A stretch of DNA of 64,000 nt from JAWKOK01 sp963698255 (GTDB taxonomy: Bacteria > Chloroflexota > Anaerolineae > Caldilineales > Caldilineaceae). Of the stretch, positions 17,730 to 29,032 are shown one piece after another. A program made the translations under genes and the position numbers. Location: contig CAVOQD010000030.1 in assembly GCA_963698255.1 (NCBI GenBank), positions 248,001-312,000 of the forward strand, read 5' to 3'. Numbering within the stretch: the stretch's first letter is position 1; each line of letters opens with the position of its first letter. A model generated the notes under the pieces. That model saw nothing but the letters and a program-made list of their open reading frames with translations. It was not told where the DNA came from and did not search any database.

Positions 17730-18095
17730 CGTTCACGATTTGTCATGCTGAGTGTGCCTCGCCGGATTCCCGGCGCTCTAACTGAAATGAACGGCCATTT
17801 GTCATTCCGAGCGGGTCAGCCCGAGCACTTCCGGATCGGCAATACGCCGGCGAGGAATCTCGGCATGCGATATCGAGACCCTTCGCTGGTGACTCAGGAC
17901 GGCGTCATTTTATGGCAAGCCCGCTCAGGCCTGTCCTGAGTGCAGCCGAAGGAGTGACAGAGTATCTAGCGTCGCGAAAACGAGCTTGTTCATTCGAAGC
18001 GGGTCGATATGGAGCCTTCACTCTGGCACAGCACCAGAGAAGGCATGTCCTGAGTGCAATCGAAGGAATCTCGTTTTTCTCCAAATCGTGAACTG
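17730..18095 (+). repeat. Intergenic repeat family B, composite copy 3
   Basis: Starts with GTTCACGATTTGTCATGCTG and ends CCAAATCGTGAACT. Inside are further partial units beginning GTCATTCCGAGCGGGTCA and CATTCGAAGCGGGTCGATAT, and the shared tail GGCATGTCCTGAGTGCAATC then GGAATCTCGTTTTTCT. It looks like one element into which others inserted, or serial duplication. Confidence 0.65.
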
Positions 18096-18130
18096 CTGAA
18101 ATCTGGGCAGTGGGCGTCTGAAATTGGTGG

Positions 18131-18151
18131 TATACTGGGTAGTGACGTCAC
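18131..18151 (+). promoter_or_regulatory. Possible -10 box and palindrome upstream of the amylopullulanase
   Basis: TATACT at 18131-18136 resembles a sigma-70 -10 box; the -35 region is poor. Right behind it is the perfect palindrome GTGACGTCAC (18142-18151), placed where a repressor would block initiation. The leader to the ATG at 18418 would be about 270 bases. Confidence 0.35.
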
Positions 18152-18417
18152 CCTGGCCATTCATGACCGACTGTTTGCACGCCAAGGCCGCTCCAAGGAC
18201 ATTGTTCCCCCAGATCCCAGACCAGGCCGACAACATTTGGTCACCGGTATCGAGCAGCGCGACTCCCTATGCGCCCCGGCAGGAGTGTAAACATGTTGCT
18301 GAATTGACGACCATTCCGTTCTGCAGCGACATCGGAGCAACGCCGGTTTTCTGAATTCCGCTCGACCCAGCGACTCTATCTTGGTGCAATTGCTGATTGC
18401 TTGGAGGTAAATCGATT

Positions 18418-21400
18418 ATGAATTCCACAAAACGACTACGTTTCCTGTTGTTGCCACTCATTCTTCTAGTCGTCGGCTGTGCAACACAGTCTGCACGTGC
18501 CGATCATACCGACAGCCCGACCAGCGTCACCATTGCCGGAAGCTTACAGGACGAATTGGGCTGTCCGGGCGATTGGCAGCCGGACTGCATCGTCACCCAA
18601 CTGGCATATGACAATGACGATGGTGTGTGGCAAGCCGTTTTCGACGTCCCCGCCGGCAACTGGGAATATAAGTCGGCTCTTGACAGTGGCTGGGACGAAA
18701 ACTATGGCGCGGGCGCTACGCCGAACGGCGCCAACATCCCACTTGGCCTGGATGTGGGAAGCGCCGTCAAGTTCTACTACGACCACAGCAGCCACTGGGT
18801 CACCGACAATGCCAACAGCCGCATCGTGACCTCGCCCGGCAGCTTCCAAAACGCACTCGGATGCCCCGGCGACTGGCAGCCCGATTGTCTACGCTCCTGG
18901 TTGCAGGATACGGATGGCGACAATATCTACACCTTCAACACCTCTGCCATCCCCCCCGGCAGCTATGAGGCCAAGGCCGCTATCAACGAGAACTGGGATG
19001 AAAACTACGGCGCTGACGGCGTGCAGAACGGTGCAAACATTCCCTTCTCGGTGGCCAACAACGGCGACACAGTGAGCTTTGCCTTCGAGTCGGCCACAAA
19101 CGTGCTGACCATAGACGTCATACCGTTCGGCGGCGGCCAGGTACCACCCGAGATCGCGGCGCTGGTCACTGCGCCCGCGCGCAACCCGATCCAGGATGAA
19201 GTCTTCTACTTTGTTTTGCCTGATCGCTTTGAGGATGGCAGCACCGCCAATAATACCGGCGGTATCCCCGGCGACCGGCTCGATCACGGCTTCGATCCGG
19301 TCGACAAGGGCTTCTTCCACGGCGGCGATCTGGCCGGCCTGACTGCCAAGCTTGACTACCTGGAGGACATGGGCATCACGTCGATCTGGATGACGCCGGT
19401 CTTCAAGAACAACCCGGTTCAGGGTTCAGGCGCAGATGTATCAGCCGGCTACCACGGCTACTGGTACGTCGATATGACCCAGTTCGACCCCCACTTCGGG
19501 ACCAATGCCGAACTGGAGACGCTCATCGAAGAGGCCCACGCCCGCGGCATCAAGGTCTTCTTCGATATCATCACCAACCACACCGCCGACATCCTAACCT
19601 ACGAAGAAGAAACCTTCAGCTACCGCAATAAAGCCGACTTCCCGTACAAGGACGCCGACGGCGCCGAGTTCGATGACCACGACTATGCAGGCGGCGACAC
19701 CTTCCCGAGCCTGGACGCGGAGACCAGCTTCCCCTATACGCCCGCCTTCGACAACGCAGGTGATGAGAACCTGAAGGTGCCGGCATGGCTCAACAATCCC
19801 ATCTACTATCACAACCGGGGCAATTCGAGCTTCAGCGGCGAAAACTCGCTCTACGGCGATTTCTTCGGCCTGGACGATCTCTTCACCGAGCACCCGGACG
19901 TCGTCAACGGGATGATCGACATCTATAAATTCTGGATCACCAACTACGACATCGACGGCTTCCGAGTCGACACGGTCAAGCATGTGAACCTGGAATTCTG
20001 GCAGCGCTTCATGCCGGAGATCCTCGACCATGCCCGTGCCCAAGGCAAAGAAGATTTCTTCATCTTTGGCGAGGTCTTCAGCGGCGACGAAGTGCTGCTC
20101 AGCCACTACACCAGTCGCGCCGAATTTCCGGCCGTGCTCGACTTCAAGTTCCAGGAGCAGATACGCAGCTACGTCTCAGGCGGCGGACCATCGGACAGCC
20201 TGCGAAGCCTCTTTGCTAACGACGACTACTTCACCGACGCCGACTCCAACGTCTACGCGCTGCCCACATTCATCGGCAACCATGATCGCGGTCGTTTCGG
20301 CCATTTCCTGGACGAGGACAACGGCGTGCTGCCGGACGACGCCAAGGTGGCCCGCACCAGGCTGGCCCATGCGCTCATGTACTTCGCACGCGGCGTGCCC
20401 GTGATCTACTACGGCGATGAACAGGGCTTCGTGGGTGACGGCGATGACAAAGATGCTCGCCAAGACATGTTCCCGTCATTGGTCCCCAGCTATAACGACG
20501 ACGATCTGATGGGGACCGACGCCACGACCGCAGACGCCAACTTTGACCCGACTCATCCGCTCTATGCCAGCTTCAGCGAGTATGCTGCGCTCTATCAGGC
20601 CCATCAGGCCTTGCGCACGGGCGCGCAACAACATCGCTTCAGCCAGGATTCGGCCGGCATCTACGCCTTCAGCCGCATCGATCGCGACGAGCAGATCGAG
20701 TACATTCTTGCCTTCAACAACGCCGATGGCGCCCAGGGCGCTAGTTTCGACACCGACAGCCCCAGCACGACCTTCAGTGTGGTCTATCCCACCGGCGGAC
20801 CGGCGATTGCCAGCGACGCAAGCGGCCAGGTAACGATCAACGTGCCCGGTCTCGACTTCGTCATCTATCGGGCGGACAGCCCACTGCCGGCCAGCCAGAG
20901 CGCGCCCGGCATCGCCTTCAACAGTCTGAGCAACGATCAGGAGATCGTCATCGAAACAGCGGTTCTGGACGGCAACGAGGTCCAGGATCGCATCGAAGTC
21001 GGCGTCGATCTGCCAGATGCGGGTTTTGCCGAGGTTTCCTTTGCCGTGCGCAAGAGCGGGACCGCCGACTACGAAGTGATCGGTGTGGACGACAATGCAC
21101 CCTACAGGCTCTTCTTCGCGCTGGACAATGTGCCGGGCGGGTTCGTCGAGGGCGACACCCTCGACTTCGTTGCCGTGGTCAGCGATCAGAGCGGCAATCT
21201 GAACTATGCCGAAGTGAGCGGCATCCGGCCGATTCTCGCCGATGAACCGCCGCCGGGCGGTGGCGATGTTGCCTATGCCATTGTCCACTACCAACGCACC
21301 GACGGCGACTACGGCGATCACACATCCGGCGATTTCAACGACTTCTGGGGGCTTCACCTGTGGGGCGACATCGCCGAGACCATTGAGTGGACTGCGCCCA

Positions 21401-24400
21401 AACCGTTCCTGGGCGAGGACGACTACGGCCGTTTCGCCTGGGTGCGTCTGGCGGACAACGCCGGCGAAGTCGGCTTTATCGTCCACCGTGGTGACGCCAA
21501 GGACGGCACAGACGCCGATCGCTTCTTCAACCCGGGCGCCACGGCGGAAATCTGGCTTAAGCAGGACGACGCAGCCGTCTACACGACCCAGGCCGAAGCC
21601 CAGGGCTTCGTCACCATCCACTACCAGCGGCCTGACGGCGACTTCGGCGATCCGACCAGCGAAAACTTCAACGACTTCTGGGGCGTTCATCTCTGGGGCG
21701 ATGCCATCGATCCCTCAGAAGCCACCGATTGGACAGCGCCCAAGAAGCCAAGCGGTTTCGACGACTTTGGCGCTTTCTGGCAGGTGCAGATCGCCGACGC
21801 TTCGCAGCCGGTGAACTTCATCATCCACCGCGGCGATGACAAGGATCCCGGTCCCGACCAGAACATGGTTCCGGCGGAGACCGCCGGCGTCTGGATCAAG
21901 TCGGGCGATGAGACAATCTACCCACAGCGCGGCGCAGCCGACAACGTGGCGACCCTCCATTATCATCGCCCGGATGGCGACTACGGCGACCCGACCAGTT
22001 CCGACTTCAATGACTTCTGGGGCATGCACGTCTGGAACGGCGCCTTGACCCCGAACCCAAGCTGGCAGGAACCGGTACGACCGCAGGGTTTCGACCTCTT
22101 CGGCCCCGTCTATCGAGTCGCCTTGTCACCCGAAGCCGGCGAGCTGGCCTACATCCTGCACCGCGGCGATGAAAAGGATCCCGGTCCCGACCAGTTCCTT
22201 GTGCTCGACCAATGGGGCTACGAGGTCTGGCAACTGCAGGGCGCGGACCCTGAGAATCCCTACATTTTGCCCATCGTGGGTGAAGCGGGAGCCACCCCTG
22301 GCGACATCGGCCAGCAGCGCGCCTACTGGGTCGACGAAAGCACCATCGCCTGGGCCGCTGCCGGGGATCCGTCTCTGAGCTACCAACTTCACTACGCGCC
22401 GCAGGGCGGCCTCGCCGCCACCGACACCGGCATCACAGGCGGCGCCAGCATCGCGCTGACGCCGGGCAGCCTGACCGATGCGGTCAAGGCCAAGTTCCCG
22501 CACCTGGCGAATTTGCCGGCGCTGACCATCGCCGAAGGTGATCGACCGCTGGCGCCCGAGATGCTCAAAGGACAGATCGCTATGTCGGCGCTGACTAGCG
22601 ATGGCCTGTCGGTCGATGCAACCGGGCTGCAGATCCCGGGCGTGTTGGATGATCTCTACACCTACGACGGGCGAGCTAGGCGTGATCTGGGAGAACGGCA
22701 CGCCGACCGTCCGCCTCTGGGCGCCCACGGCCAAGTCGGTCAAGCTCCATCTCTTCGACACATCCACCTCGGCTCCGGCGGCTCTGGTTCTCGACATGAC
22801 GCCGGGCGAACAAGGAACGTGGTCGACAACAGTCGATGGCTCGTGGAAGGACAAGTTCTACCTCTTCGAGGTCGAAGTCTACGTCCACAGCACAGGCGGA
22901 GTCGAGCACAATCTGGTCACCGATCCCTACTCGCACAGCCTGGCCCAAAACAGCACGCGCAGCCAGTTGGTCGACCTGACCGACCCCGCGTTGATGCCGG
23001 CCGGTTGGGCAGATCTGAGCAAACCGGCGCTCGACGCGCCGGAGGACATCAGCATCTACGAAATCCACGTGCGCGATTTCAGCGCCAACGATTCGACGGT
23101 ACCCGATGAACTGAAAGGCACGTACACTGCCTTTACGTTGCCCGACACCAACGGCGTGGCGCACCTGAAGGCGCTGCAAGAAGCCGGCCTCACCCACCTG
23201 CACCTGCTGCCCGTCTTCGACATCGCCACCATCGAAGAGGATCGGTCTGCGTGGCAGGCGCCCGACCCGGCCAAGTTGGCCACCTTCCCGCCGGACTCGG
23301 ATCAACAGCAGATCCGCGTCACCGCAACCGAGGATCTGGACGGCTTCAACTGGGGCTACGACCCCTTCCACTACACAACGCCGGAAGGTAGCTACAGCAC
23401 AGCGCCGGACGGGTCGGCGCGTATCCTCGAGTTCCGGGCGATGGTCCAAGCCCTGAACAAGATGGGACTACGCGTGGTGATGGATGTGGTCTACAACCAC
23501 ACCAACGCCGCCGGGCAAGAGGCGAAATCGGTGCTGGACCGCATTGTGCCCGGCTACTACCACCGGCTGGACGCCACCGGTGCGGTGGAGACAAGTACCT
23601 GCTGCCAGAACACAGCCAGCGAACACGCCATGATGGAAAAACTGATGGTCGACTCGCTGGTCACCTGGGCGACCGCGTACAAGATCGACGCCTTCCGCTT
23701 CGATCTAATGGGCCATCACATGCTGTCGAACATGCAAAACGTTCGCTCGGCATTGGATGCGCTTACGCCGGAAGCGGATAACGTGGACGGCGCATCGATC
23801 TACATCTATGGCGAGGGGTGGAACTTCGGCGAAGTGGCTGATAACGCGCGTGGCGTCAACGCCGCCCAACTCAACCTCGGCGGCCAAGGCATCGGCACAT
23901 TCAGCGATCGCCTACGCGATGCGGTGCGCGGCGGCGGCCCGTTCGACGGCGGAAATGATTTGGTCCGGCGCCAAGGCTTTGCCAACGGCCTCTACTACGA
24001 TCCGAACGCGCTGAACAGTGGTGCACAGGAGGAACTGGACGCCCTGCTTCAACAGACAGACCAGATTCGCGTGGGCATGGCCGGCAACCTGGCGAGCTAC
24101 GAGTTCATCGATCGCAACGGCGATCTGATCAGCGGCGCGCAGGTGGACTACAACGGTCAGCCGGCCGGCTACACCCAGGATCCGCAGGAGGACATCACCT
24201 ATGTCTCCAAGCACGACAACCAAACGCTGTACGACAACAACACCTACAAGATCCCACTGTCGGTGAACATGGCAGATCGCGTACGCATCCAGAACGTGGG
24301 CCTGGCCACCGTGTTGCTGGGGCAGGGCGTACCCTTCATGCACGCGGGCAGCGACTTGCTGCGCTCAAAGTCACTTGACCGCGACAGCTTCAACTCGGGC

Positions 24401-25201
24401 GATTGGTTCAACCGGCTGGATTTCACCTACCAGGAGAACAACTTCGGCGTGGGGCTGCCGGTGGCCGGCAAGAACCAGGACAACTGGGATATCATGGGGC
24501 CGCTGCTGGCCAGCCCGGCGCTGAAACCGGGCACCGGCGACATCACGCAGATGGCGGACCTCTTCCAGGAACTGCTGGAAATGCGCTACACTTCTGAGCT
24601 GTTCCGGTTGGAGACGGCTGAGGCGATCCAGGCCCGTGTCCAGTTCCACAACACGGGGCCGGACCAGACGCCGGGCCTGATCGTCATGAGCCTCTCTGAT
24701 GACGTCGATCCCGATCTGGACCGTGACCACGAATCGATTGTCGTGGCCATCAACGCCAACGATGAGGCGCAAAGCATAGCCGTAGGCGCGCTGAGCGGCC
24801 GCGATCTTCGTCTGCACCCGGTGCAAAAAGACTCCGTCGATCCGGTGGTCCAAAATACGGCATTCGATCCAAATAACGGAATGTTGTCTGTTCCAGCACG
24901 CACAGCCGCTGTGTTCGTCGAACTGGCGCCCCCCACGGAGCGAATCGGCTACCTCGCCGGTGACGTACAGGCGTTGGTCGATGCCGGTGTGCTAAACCGG
25001 GGTCAGGGCAATTCGCTGATCGCCAAGCTGGAGAACGCCGTCAAGGACATCGACAAGGGCAAGACAACACCTGCGTGCAACAAGCTGGGGGCATTCATCA
25101 ACGAAGTCGAGGCGTTTATGCATAGCGGCAAGTTGACCGCAGAGCAAGGTCAGCCGCTGATCGATGCGGCAGCCAGCATCGTTGGCCAAGTGTGTGATTG
25201 A
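18418..25201 (+). CDS. Secreted amylopullulanase lipoprotein (two GH13 catalytic domains), one apparent frameshift
   Basis: About 2260 residues when one extra G at 22669-22671 is discounted. ATG 18418 has a strong ribosome site (GGAGG, 18403). Layout: lipoprotein signal with Cys21; two X25-like pullulanase modules (about 35-225); GH13 alpha-amylase domain with Asp518 nucleophile (GFRVDTVKH), Glu552 acid/base (FIFGEVF) and Asp623 (GNHDRGRF); three CBM41 starch-binding repeats (about 950-1285); pullulanase N2/CBM48 region; GH13_14 pullulanase domain with the GFNWGYDP motif, Asp1762 (AFRFDLMGH), Glu1799 (YIYGEGWNF), Asp1933 (SKHDN); and a FIMAH-like C-terminal helical module (last 85 residues). 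It cleaves alpha-1,4 and alpha-1,6 bonds of starch or pullulan outside the cell. The shift lies between CBM48 and what precedes it. Confidence 0.9.
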
Positions 25202-25306
25202 GCCGACACGGGTGCGATTGGCTACCGGCCACGCCTCACCCTGCTCCGCCTCCCCGTCGGACGCGGAGCAGGGTGGGGCCACCAGGGTCTCAGGCCAGTC
25301 TAAGTC

Positions 25307-25420
25307 CAAGACCATTCAAATAAGCCGGGATGACCGTTCAGTAGGCACGCCCACGTGCCGGTCGCTCTCGGGTAGAGCCGCACGTGGGCGTGCTCACTGG
25401 ACGCTATTTGAATGGTCTTG
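25307..25420. terminator. Nested inverted repeat between convergent genes
   Basis: Outer arms of 16 bases, CAAGACCATTCAAATA (25307-25322) and its complement (25405-25420), enclose inner arms GCACGCCCACGTGC (25345-25358) and GCACGTGGGCGTGC (25380-25393). It sits between the ends of the amylopullulanase (rightward) and GH32 (leftward) genes, so a two-way terminator or RNA-stabilising structure is likely. Confidence 0.6.
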
Positions 25421-25456
25421 AGTCTAAGTCGGTGTTGTTTCGGAACACTGGCCATG

Positions 25457-27074
25457 TCACCCATAGATGCTCTTCATCTGCCAGGCGTCCAGTGAGACGA
25501 GCCGGGCATCTTGCCCCTGGGCACGCAGCGAGACGCCGATGCTGTCTTCACGCCCAGGATAGACGCGCACAGCCAGGCACTGCTTGCCGTTGACAAAGAC
25601 CTCGACCACGCTGCGATCGATGAAGATGCGCAGTTGGAGCGGCTCGTCAGGCGCCAGGTAGACCGGGCCGGTCTCGGGCGCACGGGATCGCACGTCGGGC
25701 AATGTGGACGAATAGGAAGTATCGATGGTGACGAGGCTATCGGTGGCGCGTCGCAACGGCTCCCGATCCCAGCCGGTGTAGCGCTCCCAGTTGCGATAAC
25801 CTCGCTCCCGGTAGAAGGCGATACGCGTGAACTCCTCCTTGCCGGGCGCACGCAGCACATTCAGCTCGACCATGGGCGCGTCGCCGGTGTCGATCTCGGC
25901 GACGATCTCCATGGCATTGCCGGCGATTCCGTCCAACACGATCTCCTGATTGGCAGGCAGTGTCGGCGGCTTCAACATGCTGATGCTCGCCACGCAACGA
26001 CTCGATATCGCCGGCCGGCTCGATGCGCAGTGCGTCGCGATCCAAGCCGGCAGATCCAAGCAAGGAGAGACGGCGAGGCAATGTCATGATCTGGTCCCAC
26101 CCGTCGGGAGGCTTGGCCGCATTCATGTTGAAGATGACGATCACACTGTCACCATCCGGCGTGGCCGAGGGAGCGTGGACGCCGGCAGGCCATGCAGCGC
26201 CAAAGTTGAAGTCAAAATGGTTGGTGACCACGAACTTGTCGCGATCGGTGTCGTAGTCGCCCAGCAACGCCTGCCCGCCGCTCATGTGGCTGAAGAAGAG
26301 CAGGATGTGCCGGTCCCCGATGGGCCAGAAATAGGGACAGGCGCCGTCGTCGCCGGTCAAGGTGAAGTGGTCGCCTTCGACAAAGGGATGCAGGTATTCC
26401 CAGTGAACCAGATCCGCCGAGCGGAAGAGGAAATCGGCAGCGGTGCGCTTGCCCGAGGGCCCATGGGGCAACGTGCCGCCGGAGAGCGCGTAGTAGAGGC
26501 CGTCCTTGTTCCAGATGCAAGGATCGAAGACTCGGTAGGGCAGCGGCGAGCCGTCTTCACTGGCGATGGGAATGACGGCCTGGCCGGTCAGCTTTTCCCA
26601 GTTCAGCAGCAGCGGATCGTCGGAGACCGCCACCATGTTGCCCACCTTGGTGCCGTGGTACATGGCGATCACGCGGTCGTCTTCCACCAGCGCCGCGCCG
26701 GAGAAGCAGCACTCCTCCGGATTGGGGTAGATGGCGTAGGGCAGGTCGCGCCAGTGGATCAGATCGTCGCTGACGGCGTGGCCCCAATGCTGGCGCGGGT
26801 CTTCCGGCGGGTAGCCCTGGTAGAAGAGATGCCAGCGTCCCTGCCAAAAGCAGAGACCGTTGGGATCGTTGAGTAGGCTTTCCGGGCTGACAAAGTGGTA
26901 GAGCGGACGATGGGGATCGCCGGCCATGGCGCCGCGTGATTCTGCAAAGCGGCGCAGGAGCGGGTTGTCTGCCAGTTCGGCCTCTTGTTCGGCCAAAGTG
27001 TTTGCAAACGAAAACTGAGGGACAAGCGATGTGTAGTCAGGTTGTTCGGCTGGTGCAGATTCTTTGTCGGTCAC
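25457..27074 (-). CDS. GH32-like glycoside hydrolase (fructan/sucrose type), one apparent frameshift
   Basis: 538 residues from the GTG at 27074 (GGAG nine bases upstream), discounting an extra base near 25973. Five-bladed GH32 propeller: SLLNDPNGLCFWQGRWHLFY with the Asp nucleophile, FSGAALVEDDRVIAMYHG, YRVFDPCIWNKDGLYYALSG (Asp of the RDP position). The C-terminal beta-sandwich has PLQLRIFIDRSVVEVFVNGK. The usual Glu-Cys-Pro acid/base motif reads Ala-Cys-Pro (DDGACPYFWPI). No signal peptide, so probably cytoplasmic. Family members cleave beta-fructosides; this branch may act on another sugar. The shift is at the junction of propeller and sandwich. Confidence 0.82.
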
Positions 27075-27171
27075 GGCTCTACTCCGGTTCTTGGGTTGGG
27101 TGTTTACATTTGGTGTGGGTCGAGGCCGGCTTGACTCCGAAAATAGTACGGTATACTTTCCGGTTGCACAG

Positions 27172-28330
27172 TTATACCTGCAACCACTCGTCGAACCAGG
27201 CAAACGCCTCGCCCTGCATGGCCAGGTCAAATTTGTGCCCGCCAGGGTAGAACGACCCCTGGTAGCGATCTGCCGCCCCCGCCTTGTCGTAGATCCGGCG
27301 AAGCATCTCATCGGCGCGTTGCATCTCCGGCAGCGTGAAGAGCGGATCCTCATTGTTGCTCAACACCATGGTCGGCAGCGGCGCCCGCAGCCCGAGAATC
27401 TCAGGATAGTCCAGATCGCGGGGCAGCCCCGGACTGTAGACCATCCACGTGTGTGTCCAACAGGTGTTGAGCAGATAGTCGCGCCAGGTCGTCATCATCC
27501 CCACGCAGACGGCGCAGCGAATGCGCGCATCGAGGCCGCCCAGATAGACGGTGCGCAAGCCGCCGCCGGACAGCCCGCCACAGCCCACGCGCGTCGCATC
27601 GACATCCGCCCGCGCGCAGAGCACATCAAGCGCTCGCTGGTCCTCGCCCAGGAAGACGCCCGGCCAGGTCGTGCCCGCAGAGAAGAGCGACTTGGCCATC
27701 ACCGACTCATGCTCCGACGCCCAGCGATTGTAGGCGCTGATGGCTTCGCTGTTGCCTGGTTCATCATCGAGATCAGTATTGAGATCGGCGTCATCATATC
27801 CTTGGCGCAGCACTGCGGGCAGATCTTTGGGCCGCACGCGCCGACTCCCGAAGGCAAACGCATCGGGGACGAGGACGGCGTAGCCGCGCTTGGCGATCTC
27901 GTTGGCCCAGTTAGCGCCGCCGTAGTACGGATCGTGGGTTTCGAAGAGCGAGGGATGCCAGGCATCGGACGTGCGTGCGATCTTGCGTTTGCCGAAGTAC
28001 TTGTTGCCCGCGTGATCGTGCAGGGCCAAAATGCCGGGCAACGGACCGCTGCTGCCTGCCGGCTTGAGCAGGATCGCCTCGGTCCGCGGACCGTAGGGCA
28101 ACTGCCACGACAGTTCCTCGACGTGCAGATCCGTCATACGCGTACTGGTCGTCCACAGTGACCTCAGGTACGCCGCCATTGTCCGGCACGGCCAGACAAT
28201 CAAGCACCCGCCGGCGAGCAGTGGGTCGCCATGTTTCAACATCGCGCCATTCATCGTTGCGAAAAGAAAGCTTGGGCGGATCATCGGCTAGGTCCGCCAT
28301 CCACGGTCCATACGCGCCTATCATGTTCAT
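27172..28330 (-). CDS. Alpha/beta hydrolase (acetyl-xylan-esterase/dienelactone-hydrolase-like), one apparent frameshift
   Basis: About 385 residues after discounting one extra base near 28131. N-terminus MNMIGAYGPWMADLADDPP, then the break inside DDQYAYD/LHVEELSW. Catalytic domain: GILALHDHAGNKYFGKRK (oxyanion region), nucleophile elbow GCGGLSGGGLRTVYLG with the Ser, TMVLSNNEDPLFTLPEM near the acid, and GGHKFD with the His. It resembles the large Abhydrolase_7/glucuronoyl- or acetyl-esterase-like group found in carbohydrate clusters. No signal peptide is evident. Follows the GH32 gene's start region on the same strand; may be its operon partner (98-base gap). Confidence 0.78.
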
Positions 28331-28401
28331 CGGTTATCCAATCTCCTGAAATTGAGCCGTTCGAAAAAAAACTCAGTCTTTGCACATCATCGAGTTCAAC
28401 G

Positions 28402-28472
28402 GTAGCACGACATTTATGTCGTAGCCGTGTGGCCTATCTAGTACAGTGGCTACGACATAAATGTCGTGCTAC
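28402..28472. repeat. Perfect 25-bp inverted repeat
   Basis: GTAGCACGACATTTATGTCG plus TAGCC at 28402-28426 is exactly complementary to 28448-28472, with a 21-base loop. Each arm contains the shorter palindrome CGACATTTATGTCG-like core, so it could also act as a double operator. Location upstream of two divergent genes. Confidence 0.75.
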
Positions 28473-28633
28473 AAAATCTATCAACCGCTGTGCAGATGTC
28501 AATTAACGATGTTTCAGGCAGTTCGAGATCTCTTGGGATCCATCTGGTTGAGGCAGGTTGATTGTAAGATGCGTGTTGTCATCCTGTCAATCGTCATCGT
28601 TTTCCATCCAATTGAAGAGTTCACTGCGGGAGC

Positions 28634-28690
28634 CACGAATTTCACGAATTGTTCCTCTGAGGCAATTCGTGAAATTCGTGTCATTCATGG
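28634..28690. repeat. Perfect 18-bp inverted repeat
   Basis: CACGAATTTCACGAATTG (28634-28651) pairs fully with 28673-28690 across a 21-base loop. Each arm repeats ACGAATT. It lies about 100 bases upstream of the DeoR promoter. Confidence 0.7.
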
Positions 28691-28786
28691 TTTTTGCAGC
28701 GAAGTCATTGAAGTCGCTTTCAATTTTAACGACGATTCGGAACTCCGCAAGCACAACAAAAGAATTTCGCAACAAAAAATAAGCAC

Positions 28787-28816
28787 TTGACAAGCAAACG
28801 AAGACAGAGGTATGAT
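28787..28816 (+). promoter_or_regulatory. Sigma-70 promoter of the first DeoR gene
   Basis: TTGACA (28787-28792), 18-base spacer, TATGAT (28811-28816). The stretch from AGAATTT through the -10 box aligns base for base over much of its length with the promoter of the paralogous regulator (45899-45927), so a shared operator is likely. Confidence 0.75.
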
Positions 28817-29032
28817 AGTAAGCGTAGCTCCCATTCAATCTCTATTGCAGTCAAAAATGTAGTAGACCGATAAAATTTCTTCAAAAAACAGGCTGTAATC
28901 AGCATATCCACTTTGATTGTTCGCCTTTGCGCCGGGAACAGATTGTTCGCGATCACCTGGTACTCTGCTATCTGACATACTGTCACCTGAAGCACTATCG
29001 CCGTTTTCTTCAATATGACCTGCGGGTTTCCA

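Larger units (their letters stand above)
17532..18417. other. Long divergent intergenic region
   Basis: About 890 bases between the leftward dehydrogenase and the rightward amylopullulanase. No convincing gene; short frames here are made of repeat sequence. It holds the composite repeat 17730-18095 and a possible promoter at 18131. Confidence 0.6.
28331..28786. other. Intergenic gap with hairpins
   Basis: No gene seen between the leftward hydrolase and the DeoR promoter. Two strong perfect inverted repeats (28402-28472, 28634-28690) occupy it. Confidence 0.6.

Noticed and set aside
17568..17939. 123-codon open frame in the long intergenic region
   Set aside because: It consists of the family-B repeat body; no ribosome site or homology.
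20476..21690. 404-codon open frame opposite the amylopullulanase
   Set aside because: Shadow of the GH13/CBM41 coding sequence. It has Val/Glu/Gly bias and no motif or ribosome site.
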